64,000 nt of DNA from Bradyrhizobium sp. RD5-C2 (GTDB lineage Bacteria; Pseudomonadota; Alphaproteobacteria; Rhizobiales; Xanthobacteraceae), in NCBI RefSeq assembly GCF_019972155.1, contig NZ_BOVL01000001.1, forward strand, positions 62,001 to 126,000, given 5' to 3'. The position numbers were made by a program, and so were the translations under genes. Shown here piece after piece: positions 8,256 to 15,023 of the stretch (position 1 is its first letter; each line of letters starts with the position of its first letter). The notes under the pieces were generated by a model. It had not been told where the DNA came from and searched no databases. It was given only the letters and a program-made list of their open reading frames with translations.

Positions 8256-8576
8256 TTATGGCGCGATGGTCAGCACCGCCTTCATGTTGGGGTGGAAGCG
8301 GCAGTAATAGTCGACGGTACCGGCCTTGGTCAGAACCGACCTAACCGTCTTCTTCGGCGCAATCGTCACGTCGAAGTCGCCGTTCTTCGCCGTGGCGGTG
8401 TGTGCCAATACGTCCTTGTTGACCCATTCGATGGTGTCGCCGACCTTGGCCGATACCTCGGCCGGCGAGATCACCATATTCTCCATCACGATCTGGACGG
8501 TGGCTGCATGCGCCGGGACAGCCATCGCGCCGAGCGCGAACAAAGCGAGCGTTGCGAGATAGCGTCCGGGCGACAT
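8256..8576 (-). CDS. Periplasmic cupredoxin (amicyanin-like)
   Basis: A 106-residue type 1 copper protein. Residues 1-24 form a Sec signal peptide (hydrophobic core ending AVPAHA-A). Copper ligands fit the family: His59 in VLAHTAT, then Cys92, His95 and Met98 in YCRFHPNM, the CxxHxxM loop of amicyanin-like proteins. It should act as a periplasmic electron carrier or copper protein. GGGAGA precedes the ATG. It lies 11 nt after the DUF4142 gene, so the two are almost certainly co-transcribed from the ECF-type promoter at 9169-9197. Confidence 0.92.
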   Translation of the reverse strand: MSPGRYLATLALFALGAMAVPAHAATVQIVMENMVISPAEVSAKVGDTIEWVNKDVLAHTATAKNGDFDVTIAPKKTVRSVLTKAGTVDYYCRFHPNMKAVLTIAP

Positions 8577-8587
8577 CGCGCGTCTCC

Positions 8588-9109
8588 CTACTTCATGCCC
8601 GCCGCAACATGTTCGGCATGCTGCTCGTGGCCCTGGAAGATCTTCAGGCCTGTCTGCAGCAGGCTCTTCAACTCGGGATTGCTGGCCGACGGGATCAACT
8701 GCGTCTCCAGCGCGGTGTTGACGGTCTTGTGGTAGGCGACCTCGTTGTCGATATAGGCCTTGTCGTAGGCGGTGCCCTTCAGCTTGCCGAGCTCGGCGAG
8801 CTTGTCGGCCGCCTGCTTCGACAGCGCCTTGCTGGTGTCGTTGTCCTCCGGCGTCACCTTCAGCTTCTTGACGAGGTCGAGCGCCTGCTTGTTCACCGCC
8901 TCATGGTCGCGCGCCATGTCCTTGGCGAACGCCTTGACGTCCTTGCTGGATGCTTTGCTCTCCGCCTGCTTGGCGGCGTTGATGTCGATCACGCCTGCCG
9001 TGTAGGCGATATGCGCGATCTGCGGATCGGTCAGCTTTGCACCCTGGGCCAGCGCAGCGCCGGTGAGAACGCCGAGCGCGGCGACCGCGATGCTCAATCG
9101 AACGAACAT
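8588..9109 (-). CDS. DUF4142 secreted protein
   Basis: A 173-residue protein with a signal peptide (1-22, cleavage near ALAQG) and a helical DUF4142 domain recognisable by KAFAKDMARDHEAVNKQALDL and the C-terminal LKIFQGHEQHAEHVA, where several His residues lie in helices as in ferritin-like bundles. Function is unknown; members are often found in stress-induced periplasmic gene sets. The start at 9109 follows AGGAG. The gene has its own copy of the promoter motif found before the ECF sigma gene and is followed by the cupredoxin gene. Confidence 0.88.
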   Translation of the reverse strand: MFVRLSIAVAALGVLTGAALAQGAKLTDPQIAHIAYTAGVIDINAAKQAESKASSKDVKAFAKDMARDHEAVNKQALDLVKKLKVTPEDNDTSKALSKQAADKLAELGKLKGTAYDKAYIDNEVAYHKTVNTALETQLIPSASNPELKSLLQTGLKIFQGHEQHAEHVAAGMK

Positions 9110-9168
9110 GGTTTGACACTCCTGTTGAGCCGGGCGTAGCGCACGGCACGTCGTTGCTTGCACAGGAG

Positions 9169-9197
9169 TTGGATGGTGCTGATAGCCAGAGGTTCCC
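9169..9197 (-). promoter_or_regulatory. Putative ECF sigma promoter before the DUF4142 operon
   Basis: On the minus strand this reads GGGAACCT-N14-CATCCAA, ending about 60 nt before the DUF4142 start codon. The same two blocks with exactly the same 14-nt spacer occur upstream of the ECF sigma gene (9930-9958). GGAAC-type -35 elements are usual for ECF sigma factors. The site lies partly between the sigma gene stop (9204) and the DUF4142 start. Confidence 0.72.
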
Positions 9198-9203
9198 AAA
9201 AAT

Positions 9204-9893
9204 CTATGCTGTGACGCCGAGCCGTTTCAGGACCGCCTCGGTCAATCGTTCGCAGCGCCGGCCTGCGAACGGAAACGCCTCCATCACGATGGGGCCGATC
9301 TTCCGCTCGACATTGTCGCGCAGCATGGTCCGGGCGCGGTGCAGGCGGGTCTTCACGGTCTCCGGCTTGAGGCCGAGGATATCAGCGGTCTCCTCGACAT
9401 TCATGCCCTCGATCACACGGGTGATGAACACGAGGCGGAACGCCTCGGGCAGCTCGTCGATTGCGTGCTCGACGACATGCTGGATTTCGCGCTGGGCCAT
9501 GGATTTTTCCGGATCGTCCGCTGACGACAGCGGGAACGGGATGATTTGGGCTTCAACGGCGCCGTTCGGCAGCTCGGACCATTCCACGCTTGCGCGCTTG
9601 CTGCGCAGGCGGCCGACCGCCTCGTTCATCGCGATCCGCGACAGCCAGGTCGAGAGGCTGGAGTCGCCCCGGAACTGGTCCAGATGGGTGAAGGCGCGCA
9701 CATAGGCGTCCTGAACCACATCCTCGGCCTCGTTGTCGTTGCGGAGGATGCCGCGCGCCAGCCGGAACAGCCGGCGATTGTTCGCCTGCATGATGGCGCG
9801 GATCGCAGCCTCGTCGCGGGCGAGCGCGCGCTGCACGAGCTCGGCATCGCCTGAGCGGATCGGTGGCAGGGATGTGACATGGGCCTGGCGCAT
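9204..9893 (-). CDS. ECF-subfamily RNA polymerase sigma factor
   Basis: A 229-residue ECF sigma factor. Region 2 contains RLFRLARGILRNDNEAEDVVQDAYVRAF with the region 2.4-like FRGDSSLSTWLSRIAMNEA; region 4 contains LPEAFRLVFITRVIEGMNVEETADILGL followed by PETVKTRLHRARTML. No anti-sigma factor gene is adjacent; the C-terminal 35 residues after region 4 (IGPIVMEAFPFAGRRCERLTEAV) may be a short extension with a regulatory role. It heads a same-strand set of DUF4142, cupredoxin and SnoaL-like genes. The shared motif before this gene and before DUF4142 suggests autoregulation and direct control of the set. Confidence 0.95.
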   Translation of the reverse strand: MRQAHVTSLPPIRSGDAELVQRALARDEAAIRAIMQANNRRLFRLARGILRNDNEAEDVVQDAYVRAFTHLDQFRGDSSLSTWLSRIAMNEAVGRLRSKRASVEWSELPNGAVEAQIIPFPLSSADDPEKSMAQREIQHVVEHAIDELPEAFRLVFITRVIEGMNVEETADILGLKPETVKTRLHRARTMLRDNVERKIGPIVMEAFPFAGRRCERLTEAVLKRLGVTA

Positions 9894-9929
9894 GGCGGGC
9901 TCGCCCTCACTGTTGGCGGTATATTACCA

Positions 9930-9958
9930 TTGGATGCCGGCCGGCCGGACAGGTTCCC
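9930..9958 (-). promoter_or_regulatory. Putative autoregulatory ECF promoter
   Basis: Minus strand GGGAACCT-N14-CATCCAA, ending 37 nt before the sigma factor ATG at 9893. It is identical in both blocks and in spacing to the site before the DUF4142 gene. Confidence 0.72.
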
Positions 9959-9992
9959 GAGAAAATGGTGAAAGGCCAATGCCGGTTAGCGG

Positions 9993-10901
9993 CTACGGCC
10001 TGATATAGGCCTCCGGATCACCGCGCGCGTGCGCTTCCATCGCATCGAGGAAGCAGCGAACTTTTGCGGGGACAAATTGCCGCGCCGGCAGCAGCGCATG
10101 CACGTTGAGTGGCTCGCAGGCATGGTCCGGTAGCAGCCGTCGCAACTCGCCGGCCGCGACCGCGGCGCGGGCGTAGCTCGCGGTGACCCGCAGCACGCCA
10201 TGGCCGGCGAGCGCTGCCTGCAGCCGGACATGGGCGTTCGAGCTGGTGAGGCGCGCGCGATCCACTGCGAGATGCTCGACGGCACCGCCGGGCGCGGTGA
10301 TCGCCCATGGCGGATCGCTAGGGCCGGTCAACAGCGGCAATTTGCGCAGCTCATCCAGCGTACGCGGCTCGCCGAACTTTTCCAACAGCGCCGGTGCCGC
10401 GAACAGGCCGCGCTCGAGGGTAAAGACGCGGCGGATCACGATGCCGGCCGACGGCAGCGGCGCCTCCAGCATCGCGAACACGATGTCGTAATTTTCGGCG
10501 ATCGGGTTGACGATGTCGTGCTCGACGTCGATCCGGATTGCGAGCTCCGGATAGCGGCCCATCACAGCGCAGGCGACCGGCCCTGCGTGGTGCGCGCCGA
10601 ATTCGTAGGGTGCCTTGATGCGCAAGGTGCCCGCGACCGCGCTGGACATTGCCAGCGCCTCGCTGTGGGTGTCATGCAGCGCGGCGAACAGTGGGCGCAC
10701 CTTACGATAGATGGTCTCGCCGGAATCGGTCAGCCGCAGGTGCCGCGTGGTCCGCTCGATCAGCCGCAGTCCGAGATTGGCCTCGAGACGCTGCACCGCA
10801 GCACTGAGGCTCGATTTGGGATGCCCAAGTACCCGCGCGGCCGCGGTGAAGCCGCCATGCTCGACAACCTCGCAAAACAGCTCCCAGTCGCGCCACTCCA
10901 T
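9993..10901 (-). CDS. LysR-family transcriptional regulator
   Basis: A 302-residue LysR regulator. The N-terminal winged helix-turn-helix reads FCEVVEHGGFTAAARVLGHP then SSLSAAVQRLEANLGLRLIE; the rest is a periplasmic-binding-protein-like effector domain. ATG at 10901 is used because MEWRDWELF is the normal N-terminus for this family; a TTG 13 codons upstream is also possible. It is divergent from the Rieske oxygenase gene, with a 17-bp dyad between them, so it probably controls that gene in response to an aromatic or methoxylated substrate, which is inference from the arrangement. Confidence 0.93.
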   Translation of the reverse strand: MEWRDWELFCEVVEHGGFTAAARVLGHPKSSLSAAVQRLEANLGLRLIERTTRHLRLTDSGETIYRKVRPLFAALHDTHSEALAMSSAVAGTLRIKAPYEFGAHHAGPVACAVMGRYPELAIRIDVEHDIVNPIAENYDIVFAMLEAPLPSAGIVIRRVFTLERGLFAAPALLEKFGEPRTLDELRKLPLLTGPSDPPWAITAPGGAVEHLAVDRARLTSSNAHVRLQAALAGHGVLRVTASYARAAVAAGELRRLLPDHACEPLNVHALLPARQFVPAKVRCFLDAMEAHARGDPEAYIRP

Positions 10902-10948
10902 GGCCGATTGTCCATCCAGCGGTACAGTGTGTCCAGCCAAATCGGATT

Positions 10949-10965
10949 ATCCCGATGACCGGGAT
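10949..10965. promoter_or_regulatory. Dyad between LysR and Rieske oxygenase genes
   Basis: ATCCCG-ATGAC-CGGGAT is a perfect 6-bp inverted repeat about 45-60 nt from both start codons. Position and symmetry fit a LysR operator controlling the divergent pair. Confidence 0.5.
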
Positions 10966-11007
10966 CACCTAACCTGATGGCAAGCAACATTGCATTGGGA
11001 GGCTGAC

Positions 11008-12072
11008 ATGGCCGATGACGGAATTTTCCTGCGCAACGCCTGGTATGTGGCGGCGATGAATCACGAGCTGATCGACGGCAAGAAGCTGGCGCGCACCATC
11101 CTGGAGCGGCCGATCGTGATCTATCGCGGCGCCAGCGGCAGGGTGGTCGCGCTCGACGACCGTTGCTGCCATCGCGCCGCGCCGCTCTCGATGGGGCGCG
11201 TCGAGGGTGACGACATCAGGTGCATGTATCACGGCATGAAGTTCGCGGCCGACGGCAAGTGCATCCAGATCCCCGGCCAGGACGCGATCCCCGCCAAGCT
11301 CGGCGTGCGCAGCTATCCGGTGGTCGAGCGCTACAACATGATCTTCATCTGGACCGGCGATGCCGAGAAGGCCGATCCGAAGCTGATCCTCGACTATCCG
11401 CCGCTCGAGGATCCCAAATGGCGCGGCCTGCCGGGCTACATGCACTACAAGGCCAATTGGCTCTTGATCGTCGATAACCTCAGCGACTTCGCGCATCTCG
11501 CCTTCGTGCACACCAACACGCTCGGCGGATCCGAAGAGTACGCCTACAAGACCAAGCCGGTCGCGATCGAGAAGCTGGACGACGGCTTCCGCGTCGAGCG
11601 CTGGCACATGGGCGCCGATGCGCCGCCCTACCACAAGAAGGTGATTTCCAATCGCGACGACCAGGTCGATCGTCGCAATATCGGCCGCATGATCGTGCCG
11701 GGTATCTTCACGCTCGACACCACGTTTGCGCCGGCGGGGCAGGGCGCGGAGAAGGGCGTTCAGGTTCCGGGCACGCGGTCATATCGCAATGCGCAGTTCA
11801 TGACGCCGGAGACGCGTTCCTCGACACATTTCTTCTGGAATTATCTGCACGATTTCGACATCGACAATCCGAACATTGCGCTGTCGCTGCGGCATTCCCT
11901 CGAGGAGGCCTTCAACGAGGACAAGGACTTCATCGAGGCGCAGCAGAAGGTGCTCGACGTCGATCCGGATTATCAGCTGCTGGCGATCGGCGCCGATGCG
12001 CCGCTGACCTATTTCCGCTGGCTGTTCGCGCGCAAGCTCGATGCGGAGAAAGGCGCGGCGCGCGCCGCATAG
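11008..12072 (+). CDS. VanA-like Rieske [2Fe-2S] aromatic ring / O-demethylase oxygenase
   Basis: A 354-residue oxygenase resembling the vanillate O-demethylase oxygenase subunit. The N-terminal Rieske domain begins FLRNAWYVAAMNHELIDG, and binds [2Fe-2S] through Cys53/His55 and Cys72/His75 (CCH ... CMYH). The catalytic domain contains NWLLIVDNLSDFAHLAFVHT, with the Asp and His ligands expected for mononuclear iron. Such enzymes need a reductase partner (VanB-type), which is not next to it. GGGAGG precedes ATG at 11008. The true substrate may differ from vanillate, so no gene symbol is given. Probably controlled by the divergent LysR gene. Confidence 0.9.
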   Translation: MADDGIFLRNAWYVAAMNHELIDGKKLARTILERPIVIYRGASGRVVALDDRCCHRAAPLSMGRVEGDDIRCMYHGMKFAADGKCIQIPGQDAIPAKLGVRSYPVVERYNMIFIWTGDAEKADPKLILDYPPLEDPKWRGLPGYMHYKANWLLIVDNLSDFAHLAFVHTNTLGGSEEYAYKTKPVAIEKLDDGFRVERWHMGADAPPYHKKVISNRDDQVDRRNIGRMIVPGIFTLDTTFAPAGQGAEKGVQVPGTRSYRNAQFMTPETRSSTHFFWNYLHDFDIDNPNIALSLRHSLEEAFNEDKDFIEAQQKVLDVDPDYQLLAIGADAPLTYFRWLFARKLDAEKGAARAA

Positions 12073-12197
12073 CCGCTGAAGCGATGGTGTCCCCGCTTGG
12101 CTGCAATGCGTGCCGGGATCGCGAAATCGTGACGTCCGGGCGTGGCTGCCGTCCCGGCGGGTTTGGCGTAGAGTGACTAACGTGAATTCGTCGGTTC

Positions 12198-12211
12198 TTG
12201 ATCAGGATCAA
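12198..12211. promoter_or_regulatory. FixK/FNR box upstream of the PhaC-like gene
   Basis: TTGATCAGGATCAA is a perfect match to TTGAT-N4-ATCAA, the FNR/FixK2 consensus. Its centre is about 56 nt before the ATG at 12261, so an activated transcript starting about 41 nt downstream of the box centre would leave a 5' leader of roughly 15 nt. This indicates low-oxygen induction. Confidence 0.75.
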
Positions 12212-12260
12212 GGCTTCGATCCGTGCCGGTCGGATTATTCCGGTGGCGATCAATCGGTGA

Positions 12261-13418
12261 ATGAGCTTGCACGAAAAGGCGGACCCATCGGAAGGAAGTG
12301 CCAGCGCCAGCTGGGTGCAGCACGCTTGGCTATGGCCGTTTGAAGCTACGCGATTGGCGCTCGATATCTACTCGCAGTGGTACCCCAGTCGCGCGCCCGA
12401 AGCGACAGATGCGGCGGACCAAGTGGCGGCGCTGCCCTGGACGACGGCCAATTCGGTGGCGCTGCAACTGCCGTCGATGCGTCTGCTGGATTTCTCGAGA
12501 GCTGGCGAAGGCCAGCCGCTGCTGGTCTGCGCACCCTATGCGCTGCACCGCGCGAAGATAGCGGATCTTGCGCCCGCCCACAGCCTGATGGAGGCGTTGC
12601 AGGCGGCGGGTATTCCGCGGCTCTATCTCACGGATTGGCTCTCGGCGGCACCGGAGATGCGATATTTCTCGATCGACACCTATCTGTCCGACCTCAACGT
12701 GGCCGTCGACACGATCGGGCCGCCCGTCGACCTTGCAGGTCTCTGTCAGGGCGGCTGGCTGTCGCTCCTCTATGCCGCGCGCTTTCCTGGCAAGGTGCGG
12801 CGGCTCGTGCTGGCGGGCAGCCCGGTCGACGTCTCTGTGCCGTCAGAGCTTTCCAGGATGGTCGCCTCGCTTCCGCAGCAAGGTTTTGAGGCGCTGGTGC
12901 GCCAGGGGAACGGAATCGTCAGCGGCAGGCAGATGCTGCAGGCCTGGAGCATCCCCTTCACCATGCGTGACGCGGAAGCGGCGCTGCAACGGCGGCTCGA
13001 CGACAAGTCGGAGGATGCACGGGCGCTGCTCGATTGCTTCACGCGCTGGAACAGCGAGACGCTTGATTTGCCGGGCACCTACTACCTCGAAGTGACCGAC
13101 TGGATTTTTCGCCAGAACCGGATCGCGGCCGGAGACTTCGTCGCGCTTGGCTGCAAGATCGATCTCGCTGCAGTGAAGCAGCCCGTCTTCCTGCTCGCCG
13201 CAGAGAACGACATCGTCGTTCCGCCCGACCAGGCATTTGCGACAGCGGGGCTCTTGGCCACGCCGCCCGCGTGGCTACAATGCGACACCGAGCCGTGCAG
13301 TCACCTCGGGCTGTTCATGGGTTGCAGGGCTCTGGCCGGTCCGTGGCGCCGGATTGCCCGCTGGCTTCAGTCCGATCTCGATGAGGCCGCCGGCGAGCGA
13401 TCGCGGATCAGCGCGTGA
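12261..13418 (+). CDS. PhaC-like alpha/beta hydrolase
   Basis: A 385-residue alpha/beta-fold protein with a cysteine nucleophile in A-G-L-C-Q-G-G (Cys162), an Asp in AENDIVVPPDQ and a His in CSHLGLF. Cys in the lipase box is characteristic of polyhydroxyalkanoate synthases and distinguishes it from serine hydrolases. At 385 residues it is much shorter than class I PhaC (near 590) and closer to class III PhaC in size, but no PhaE-like partner is adjacent. It is best called PhaC-like; polymer synthesis is possible but unproven. A perfect FixK box lies upstream, which fits the known link between PHA metabolism and microoxic growth in rhizobia. The start codon lacks a strong ribosome-binding site. 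Confidence 0.85.
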   Translation: MSLHEKADPSEGSASASWVQHAWLWPFEATRLALDIYSQWYPSRAPEATDAADQVAALPWTTANSVALQLPSMRLLDFSRAGEGQPLLVCAPYALHRAKIADLAPAHSLMEALQAAGIPRLYLTDWLSAAPEMRYFSIDTYLSDLNVAVDTIGPPVDLAGLCQGGWLSLLYAARFPGKVRRLVLAGSPVDVSVPSELSRMVASLPQQGFEALVRQGNGIVSGRQMLQAWSIPFTMRDAEAALQRRLDDKSEDARALLDCFTRWNSETLDLPGTYYLEVTDWIFRQNRIAAGDFVALGCKIDLAAVKQPVFLLAAENDIVVPPDQAFATAGLLATPPAWLQCDTEPCSHLGLFMGCRALAGPWRRIARWLQSDLDEAAGERSRISA

Positions 13419-13431
13419 GTGCAAAATGAAA

Positions 13432-13464
13432 ATGCCCCGAATTGCGTTTTGCAATCCGGGGCAT
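13432..13464 (-). terminator. Rho-independent terminator between convergent genes
   Basis: ATGCCCCG-A-ATTGC, a short loop, then GCAAT-C-CGGGGCAT form a long hairpin between the PhaC-like gene and RidA. On the minus strand it is followed by TTTCATTTTGCA, so it terminates the RidA transcript best. Confidence 0.75.
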
Positions 13465-13494
13465 CCGGTATCCCTGCGATGACGTGCGTCGCGT

Positions 13495-13845
13495 CTATTT
13501 TGCCGCGACAACCATGATCTCGACATTGTACTGCGGCGCCGCGAGCTTGGCCTCGACGGTGGCGCGGGCCGGGGTGTTACCCTCCGAGACCCAGCCGTCC
13601 CACACCGCGTTCATCTCCGGGAACGTCTTCATGTCGGTGATGTAGATGGTCGCGCTGAGCAGCTTCGACTTGTCGGTGCCGGCCTTGGCGAGGTGGCCGT
13701 CGATGATCGACAGGATGTCCTTGGTCTGGTCGGTGACGCTGCCGCCCGCGGCCTTGCCGGCGACGACGCCGGCGAGATAGACGGTATTGCCGTGCACGAC
13801 GGCCTGGCTCATGCGCGGGCCGGTTTCGAAACGCTGAATGCTCAT
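13495..13845 (-). CDS. RidA (YjgF/YER057c/UK114) family protein
   Basis: A 116-residue protein of the RidA superfamily, small trimers of which many hydrolyse reactive enamine/imine intermediates of amino-acid metabolism. Recognisable parts are MSQAVVHGNTVYLAGVVA, DQTKDILSIIDGHLAKAGT and a C-terminal ARATVEAKLAAPQYNVEIMV. The catalytic Arg in the usual A-R-x-x-V-E context appears as ARATVE, supporting activity. The start at 13845 follows GGAGACC; longer upstream reading is inside a repeat element. It is convergent with the PhaC-like gene. Confidence 0.92.
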   Translation of the reverse strand: MSIQRFETGPRMSQAVVHGNTVYLAGVVAGKAAGGSVTDQTKDILSIIDGHLAKAGTDKSKLLSATIYITDMKTFPEMNAVWDGWVSEGNTPARATVEAKLAAPQYNVEIMVVAAK

Positions 13846-13879
13846 TTGGGTCTCCACTTGAATGGCGGGCATGTCCATA

Positions 13880-13977
13880 GCGTTTTCAAGCGAAGTGGCT
13901 ACCGGTTCGCGTGAAGAAAACGCGTCAAGACAAGAGATCGAGAGGTTTGGTTCTGATTTGATCAGAACCAACCCTCT
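13880..13977. repeat. Intergenic repeat (GCGTTTTC ... GAAAACGC family) with hairpin
   Basis: GCGTTTTC at 13880 pairs with GAAAACGC; about 44 nt of it recur with few changes at 63017-63060. In this copy a hairpin follows: TTGGTTCTGAT-TTG-ATCAGAACCAA, an 11-bp perfect stem. It lies just upstream of RidA and downstream of the esterase gene. Confidence 0.85.
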
Positions 13978-14022
13978 AGCCTGTCACGGCGACCACCGCC
14001 ACTGCACAATTTGCAGCACCGC

Positions 14023-14946
14023 TCACGGAAATCGCGCGAAGAACGCCCAAATCGTGTCGGCGCCGTCGATGTCGCCGTTCTGGGGCCCGAGCAGCGACGC
14101 CGCCAGTTTCGTAAAATGCGCGTCCGGGAAGTGGCCGGGCATGCGGTGACCGCCGCCATTCACGCGGTAAAGCACCACGTCACGCCCCTGCGGGCAGGTC
14201 GAGTCGATCCGCGTGACGGTCGATTGATCGGACGGATTGCGGTCGGGCAGATCGGTGGTTGCGGCGTCTTTGGCCTCGCAGCCATCGATGCGTCGCCAGA
14301 ATTCGAGGGTGCGCTCGGTCGACCAGAACCCGTCGGCTGCGAAGTAGCTGGTGCCGCGGCCGCCTTGATAGGGGATCAGCGGGTCGACGGTGCCGTTCAT
14401 CAGGAGCATCGGTACCGGACGCGCGGGCCGGCAAGCCCCGGCTGACTCATCGGTCAGGTTCATGACGACGCTGGCCGCCGCGGCGAACAGGTCGGCGCGT
14501 TCGCAGGCCAGCGTCATGGCCATCGCGCCGCCGTTTGAGATGCCGGTGACATAGATGCGTTTCGGATCGGCGGTGCCGTCGTCCACCAGCTTTGCGATCA
14601 ACTGGGTGATGAAGGCGACGTCGTCGGTGCCTTCCGGCGGCGGATTGCCGGCGCGCCGCTGGTCGGGCCGGGAGTCGGCCCAGGCGCGGTTCAATCCATC
14701 GGGATAGACCGCTGCGAAGCCGTCGCGCCTGGCGATCAACGGCCACGACGTTCGCGTGATCATGTCGGCACTGCTTTGGGTCTTGCCGTGCAGCACGATG
14801 ACGAGCGGCGCCGGCTTGGCGGCCGGAGGCTGCAGCGTGAATGTTCGCGTGGTGCCGTTGATGACGAGCGAATCCGCAGCCGCCGGCCCACTGTTCAACG
14901 CAAGTGCGCCGGCCAGTACCAGCAAGCCGATTGGATATTGTCGCAT
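14023..14946 (-). CDS. Secreted PHB-depolymerase / feruloyl-esterase-like hydrolase (LpqC-like)
   Basis: A 307-residue secreted serine hydrolase. Residues 1-25 form a signal peptide (LLVLAGALALNSGPAAA). The esterase-PHB-type fold is shown by PLVIVLHGKTQSSADM, the nucleophile elbow GISNGGAM, NGTVDPLIPYQGG carrying the acid and GGGHRMPG carrying the His. This family (LpqC / poly-3-hydroxybutyrate depolymerase-like) also includes feruloyl and acetylxylan esterases, so the substrate is uncertain. Normal length. No clear operon partner; RidA lies 177 nt further on the same strand beyond a repeat. Confidence 0.9.
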   Translation of the reverse strand: MRQYPIGLLVLAGALALNSGPAAADSLVINGTTRTFTLQPPAAKPAPLVIVLHGKTQSSADMITRTSWPLIARRDGFAAVYPDGLNRAWADSRPDQRRAGNPPPEGTDDVAFITQLIAKLVDDGTADPKRIYVTGISNGGAMAMTLACERADLFAAAASVVMNLTDESAGACRPARPVPMLLMNGTVDPLIPYQGGRGTSYFAADGFWSTERTLEFWRRIDGCEAKDAATTDLPDRNPSDQSTVTRIDSTCPQGRDVVLYRVNGGGHRMPGHFPDAHFTKLAASLLGPQNGDIDGADTIWAFFARFP

Positions 14947-15023
14947 CGCCAAGGATCCGCCTTATGGCGGCGATTGCAGCACGCCGGCGAGGCGGGTTCA
15001 ACCAGTCTGTCCGGAGCGTGGCT

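Noticed and set aside
11008..12072. Naming the Rieske gene vanA
   Set aside because: Similarity to VanA is clear, but no vanB reductase is adjacent and substrate residues cannot be judged, so only 'VanA-like' is supported.
12261..13418. Naming the PhaC-like gene phaC
   Set aside because: It is about 200 residues shorter than class I PhaC and has no PhaE-like neighbour; only family-level resemblance is supported.
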